Source of the DNA: UMGS1975 sp959600905
GTDB lineage: Bacteria; Bacillota; Clostridia; Christensenellales; QAND01
NCBI GenBank assembly: GCA_959600905.1
Contig: CAUGNO010000014.1
Coordinates: 1 to 42,249, forward strand
Direction of reading: 5' to 3'
DNA: 42,249 nt
How positions within the stretch are numbered: the stretch's first letter is position 1; every line of letters starts with the position of its first letter. Shown piece after piece: positions 40,630 through 42,249 of this stretch. The position numbers and the translations under genes were made by a program. Below the pieces are notes generated by a model that saw only the letters and a list, made by a program, of their open reading frames with translations, was not told the DNA's origin and ran no database searches.

Positions 40630-41135
40630 AAATCAAAGAAACAAGAACAGCATGCGGGCTTACACAAAAGGAACTAGTGGAGATCATCGGGCAAAGCGGC
40701 ATAAAGCTGGACAAGCCGGCATATTCCAAGATAGAAACCGGCGCGGCACTGCCGACGGTAGAGCAGCTTCGGGCGATGTGCCAAGCCATGGGATGCAAGC
40801 CGCTTGACCTGTACACGGAACCGGAAATCGGCCTGATCCATTGCATGGACAGCGAGCACGCGCCTAAGACGGCGAAAAAGGACGGGCATAGGATTCAACG
40901 CAAAGCGATCTTCCGCGTTCCTGAATGGTGTTGCAAGTGGCTGGAACCGCAAATGCTGCAAGAACTGGGTTACACAACGGCACAGCAATGGTTTTTGGAC
41001 ATGGTACGGCGCACGCAAACGCGGTATGAACGGCGGTTGAAACGCGCAGAACGAAACCGGCAGCGCACCATCTGCCCGCATTGCGGCGCACCGATAGAAA
41101 ACGGCACACAATGCAGCTGTGAGCTGAGCGCATAA
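40626..41135 (+). CDS. XRE HTH protein with C-terminal zinc ribbon
   Basis: 169 residues from ATG 40626 (GAGGT upstream). The HTH is KIKETRTACGLTQKELVEII, followed by KPAYSKIETGAALPTVEQL. The middle has an RNA- or partner-binding-like stretch (RVPEWCCKWLEPQMLQELG). The end has CPHCG and CSC, a rubredoxin-like zinc knuckle. Its base composition is richer in G and C than its neighbours, so it may have another source. Role unknown, DNA binding likely. Confidence 0.75.
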   Translation: MKIKETRTACGLTQKELVEIIGQSGIKLDKPAYSKIETGAALPTVEQLRAMCQAMGCKPLDLYTEPEIGLIHCMDSEHAPKTAKKDGHRIQRKAIFRVPEWCCKWLEPQMLQELGYTTAQQWFLDMVRRTQTRYERRLKRAERNRQRTICPHCGAPIENGTQCSCELSA

Positions 41136-41159
41136 CAGCAAAACGAGAGCCTGCCTTAA

Positions 41160-41250
41160 GCGGCACTCCAATCCTTTAAAAACACTCCCAAAAAATAGAA
41201 TAAACGTCTGGCCTCGGCCGCACAGACAACCAATATATACGGAGTGCCGC
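41160..41250. other. Structured non-coding stretch with nested inverted repeats
   Basis: GCGGCACTCC (41160-41169) and GGAGTGCCGC (41241-41250) are a perfect 10-bp pair 71 bases apart. Inside them GTCTG (41206-41210) and CAGAC (41223-41227) frame CGGCCG. The stretch has no ORF. It could be a folded RNA, an origin of transfer or a protein-binding site; nothing decides among these. Confidence 0.45.
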
Positions 41251-41278
41251 GCAAGGTGGGCTTTCGGGAAAGGAAGCA

Positions 41279-41422
41279 ATGGCAAACTACGAATATTACG
41301 ATCCGAAACCAAAGCGGAAACGGATCACGATTCCACAGAACAAAACGAACACACAGTACGGCAAGGACAAGCAAATTCAGGGGTATTTGCGGGAGGCAAA
41401 CAAAAAGAAAGGACAGGTGTGA
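41279..41422 (+). CDS. Tiny basic hypothetical protein (duplication source A)
   Basis: 47 residues, rich in Tyr, Lys and Arg (YEYYDPKPKRKRITIPQ). AAAGGA lies before the ATG. The final 28 codons are repeated downstream. Its stop overlaps the next gene's start. Function unknown. Confidence 0.55.
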   Translation: MANYEYYDPKPKRKRITIPQNKTNTQYGKDKQIQGYLREANKKKGQV

Positions 41423-41676
41423 TGGAAGAAGGGATTAACGGATTTATTGAGCATGACGGGGAGCGAACAGACCTTAAAGGATGCAAAAAAATTATAGCTG
41501 TGACCATTGCGGATGATGGAGTGCATGGCATTGCATACGGTGAATTTGATTTGATAGAAAAGGCGGCAATTCTTTGTGCATTTAATAAAGTAATGGAGGA
41601 AGCTGTTGAATCAACTCCTGGTTTGCGTGAAGCTATAAAACTTATCGAGGTGATTTACAATGAAACGCAGGATTGA
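41422..41676 (+). CDS. Small acidic protein, copy 1 of a tandem pair
   Basis: 84 residues (ATG 41422; in-frame GTG at 41419). It starts MEEGINGFIEHDGERTDLKG and ends STPGLREAIKLIEVIYNETQ. It is about two-thirds identical to the protein at 41829. Helical, no known family. It is coupled to the gene before it. Confidence 0.65.
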   Translation: MEEGINGFIEHDGERTDLKGCKKIIAVTIADDGVHGIAYGEFDLIEKAAILCAFNKVMEEAVESTPGLREAIKLIEVIYNETQD

Positions 41677-41806
41677 GCCCTACAGCGACGCCTGGTTTTA
41701 CTGGATATTCGCAGGAACGGCGATAGGGTTTGCCCTGTTCCGCAGAACAAAACGAACACACAGTACGGCAGGGATAAGCAAATACAAGGGTACTTGCGGG
41801 AGGTAA
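41660..41806 (+). CDS. Chimeric small ORF made by the duplication
   Basis: 48 residues. The first 28 (MKRRIEPYSDAWFYW...FALFR) match the start of the tiny membrane protein at 42067; the rest (RTKRTHSTAGISKYKGTCGR) is an off-frame reading of the duplicated end of the gene at 41279. It overlaps copy 1 by 17 bases. It may or may not be made. Confidence 0.45.
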   Translation: MKRRIEPYSDAWFYWIFAGTAIGFALFRRTKRTHSTAGISKYKGTCGR

Positions 41807-41828
41807 ACAAAAAGAAAGGGCAAGTGTG

Positions 41829-42083
41829 ATGGAAGAAAGATTGAACGGATTTATCGAATATGAGGGCGAAAGAATTGACCTTAAAGAGTGCAAACACATT
41901 ATAGCCGCAGTCACTACAGATGATAAAGTTTGGTGCGTTGTATTTGGCAAATTGAAAAAGATAGAGATTGCACAAGCAATTTATGAGCTTAATAAAACAA
42001 CAGAAGAGCTTCTTGAATCAACCCCTGGTTTACGTGAAGCGATGAAATTTGCAGAGGTATTTCAAAATGAAACGCAGGATTGA
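41829..42083 (+). CDS. Small acidic protein, copy 2 of a tandem pair
   Basis: 84 residues (ATG 41829; in-frame GTG 41826). MEERLNGFIEYEGERIDLKE and STPGLREAMKFAEVFQNETQ correspond to copy 1. The middle differs most (AIYELNKTTEELLE). The reading frame has been kept in both copies, which argues that the protein is made and used. Confidence 0.65.
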   Translation: MEERLNGFIEYEGERIDLKECKHIIAAVTTDDKVWCVVFGKLKKIEIAQAIYELNKTTEELLESTPGLREAMKFAEVFQNETQD

Positions 42084-42186
42084 AACCTACAGCGACGCTT
42101 GGTTCTACTGGGTAGGAGCGATAACAATCGCGGGATTTACCTTGTTCCGCTGGGGGGCCTGGATGGTATGGGCGGTGATGGGATGA
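42067..42186 (+). CDS. Tiny membrane protein
   Basis: 39 residues: MKRRIETYSDAWFYWVGAIT, then a hydrophobic stretch ending WGAWMVWAVMG. One membrane helix with basic residues on the inside. It overlaps both neighbours (ATGA with the next). Role unknown. Confidence 0.55.
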   Translation: MKRRIETYSDAWFYWVGAITIAGFTLFRWGAWMVWAVMG

Positions 42187-42249
42187 AAACGGATAAAAGA
42201 AAAACCGCGCAAGCAGCGGCAACTGCAAAACGCGGCAAAACAAAAAAAC
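42183..42249 (+). CDS. Start of a Lys/Ala-rich protein cut by the window end
   Basis: Only 22 codons are present: MKTDKRKTAQAAATAKRGKT and KK. The ATG overlaps the stop of the tiny membrane protein gene. Too short to assign. Confidence 0.45.
   Translation, partial: MKTDKRKTAQAAATAKRGKTKK

Larger units (their letters stand above)
41336..42149 (+). repeat. 407-bp imperfect tandem duplication
   Basis: Copy 1 is 41336-41742, copy 2 is 41743-42149; start codons, stops and the MKRRIE motif all recur exactly 407 bases apart. The copies have diverged by many substitutions but no net length change, so the event is not recent. The seam lies at TTCCGCAGAAC. Confidence 0.8.
35302..42249. mobile_element. 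Left part of an integrated mobile element in tRNA-Thr
   Basis: From the tRNA on, the sequence is more AT-rich and has integrase, lipoprotein, ImmA-like protease, tandem-HTH repressor and a divergent operon of mostly tiny genes including excisionase-like and XRE proteins. That layout is that of the regulation end of an ICE, IME or prophage. No capsid, terminase, relaxase or replication gene is within the window, so the type is undecided. The right end is missing. Confidence 0.8.

Noticed and set aside
40674..41312. 212-codon frame antisense to the zinc-ribbon XRE gene
   Set aside because: Arises from the GC-rich gene on the other strand; no RBS and no family features.
1..42249. CRISPR array, insertion sequence or rRNA genes
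   Set aside because: I saw no regularly spaced repeats, no transposase-like protein and no rRNA sequence on either strand.

Overview
The window looks like a chromosomal segment of a low-to-mid GC Gram-positive anaerobe of the class Clostridia (Bacillota). Supporting signs are AGGAGG-type ribosome binding sites with several TTG starts, consensus sigma-A promoters, tRNA genes with encoded CCA ends, a lysine riboswitch on asd-dapA, a NiaR-controlled nadABC operon, a two-gene SufCB (SMS-type) Fe-S operon and an Lsa-type ABC-F gene. Species cannot be named from the sequence alone.

Layout, chromosomal part (1-35301): a cut-off leftward gene; azlCD amino-acid exporter genes; ftsH; an alpha/beta hydrolase; an exported membrane-anchored PIG-L deacetylase; an unassigned ferritin-like protein; a nitroreductase divergent from nadA-nadB-nadC-niaR; a leftward group (histidine-kinase-like protein, VanZ protein, frameshifted AraC regulator, TfoX-N protein); a leftward drug-defence group (frameshifted MATE exporter, then an Lsa-type ABC-F gene with a long switch-like leader); a rightward metal operon (ArsR/CadC-type sensor, HMA protein, Zn/Cd/Pb P-type ATPase) that runs without a visible terminator into sufC-sufB; a decayed flavodoxin-like pseudogene; tRNA-Ser(CGA); an amidohydrolase; a small HTH protein; an acyl-ACP thioesterase; a flavin reductase; lysine genes asd-dapA-dapB behind the riboswitch; a methyltransferase and hslO; then a translationally coupled TPR - HEAT-like - HD - THUMP methyltransferase set; and tRNA-Thr(CGT).

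Mobile part (35302 to the end): directly behind tRNA-Thr lies a more AT-rich integrated element, of which only the left end is present. It has a tyrosine integrase, a lipoprotein, an ImmA/IrrE-type metalloprotease fused to a membrane segment and an outside domain, and a tandem-HTH repressor. A divergent rightward operon of small genes (excisionase-like HTH, XRE proteins, a zinc-ribbon XRE protein, tiny membrane proteins) follows. It ends in a 407-bp tandem duplication that made a chimeric ORF. No structural phage genes, relaxase or replication initiator are visible, so whether it is an ICE, IME or prophage is open.

Most unusual points: the membrane-tethered ImmA-like protease with its repressor and lipoprotein (a possible surface-signal induction module), the coupled TPR/HEAT/HD/methyltransferase operon, coupling of metal efflux with Fe-S assembly, the ABC-F leader switch, a kinase-like protein lacking its phospho-acceptor histidine, and three broken genes, two of them by single-base homopolymer changes.
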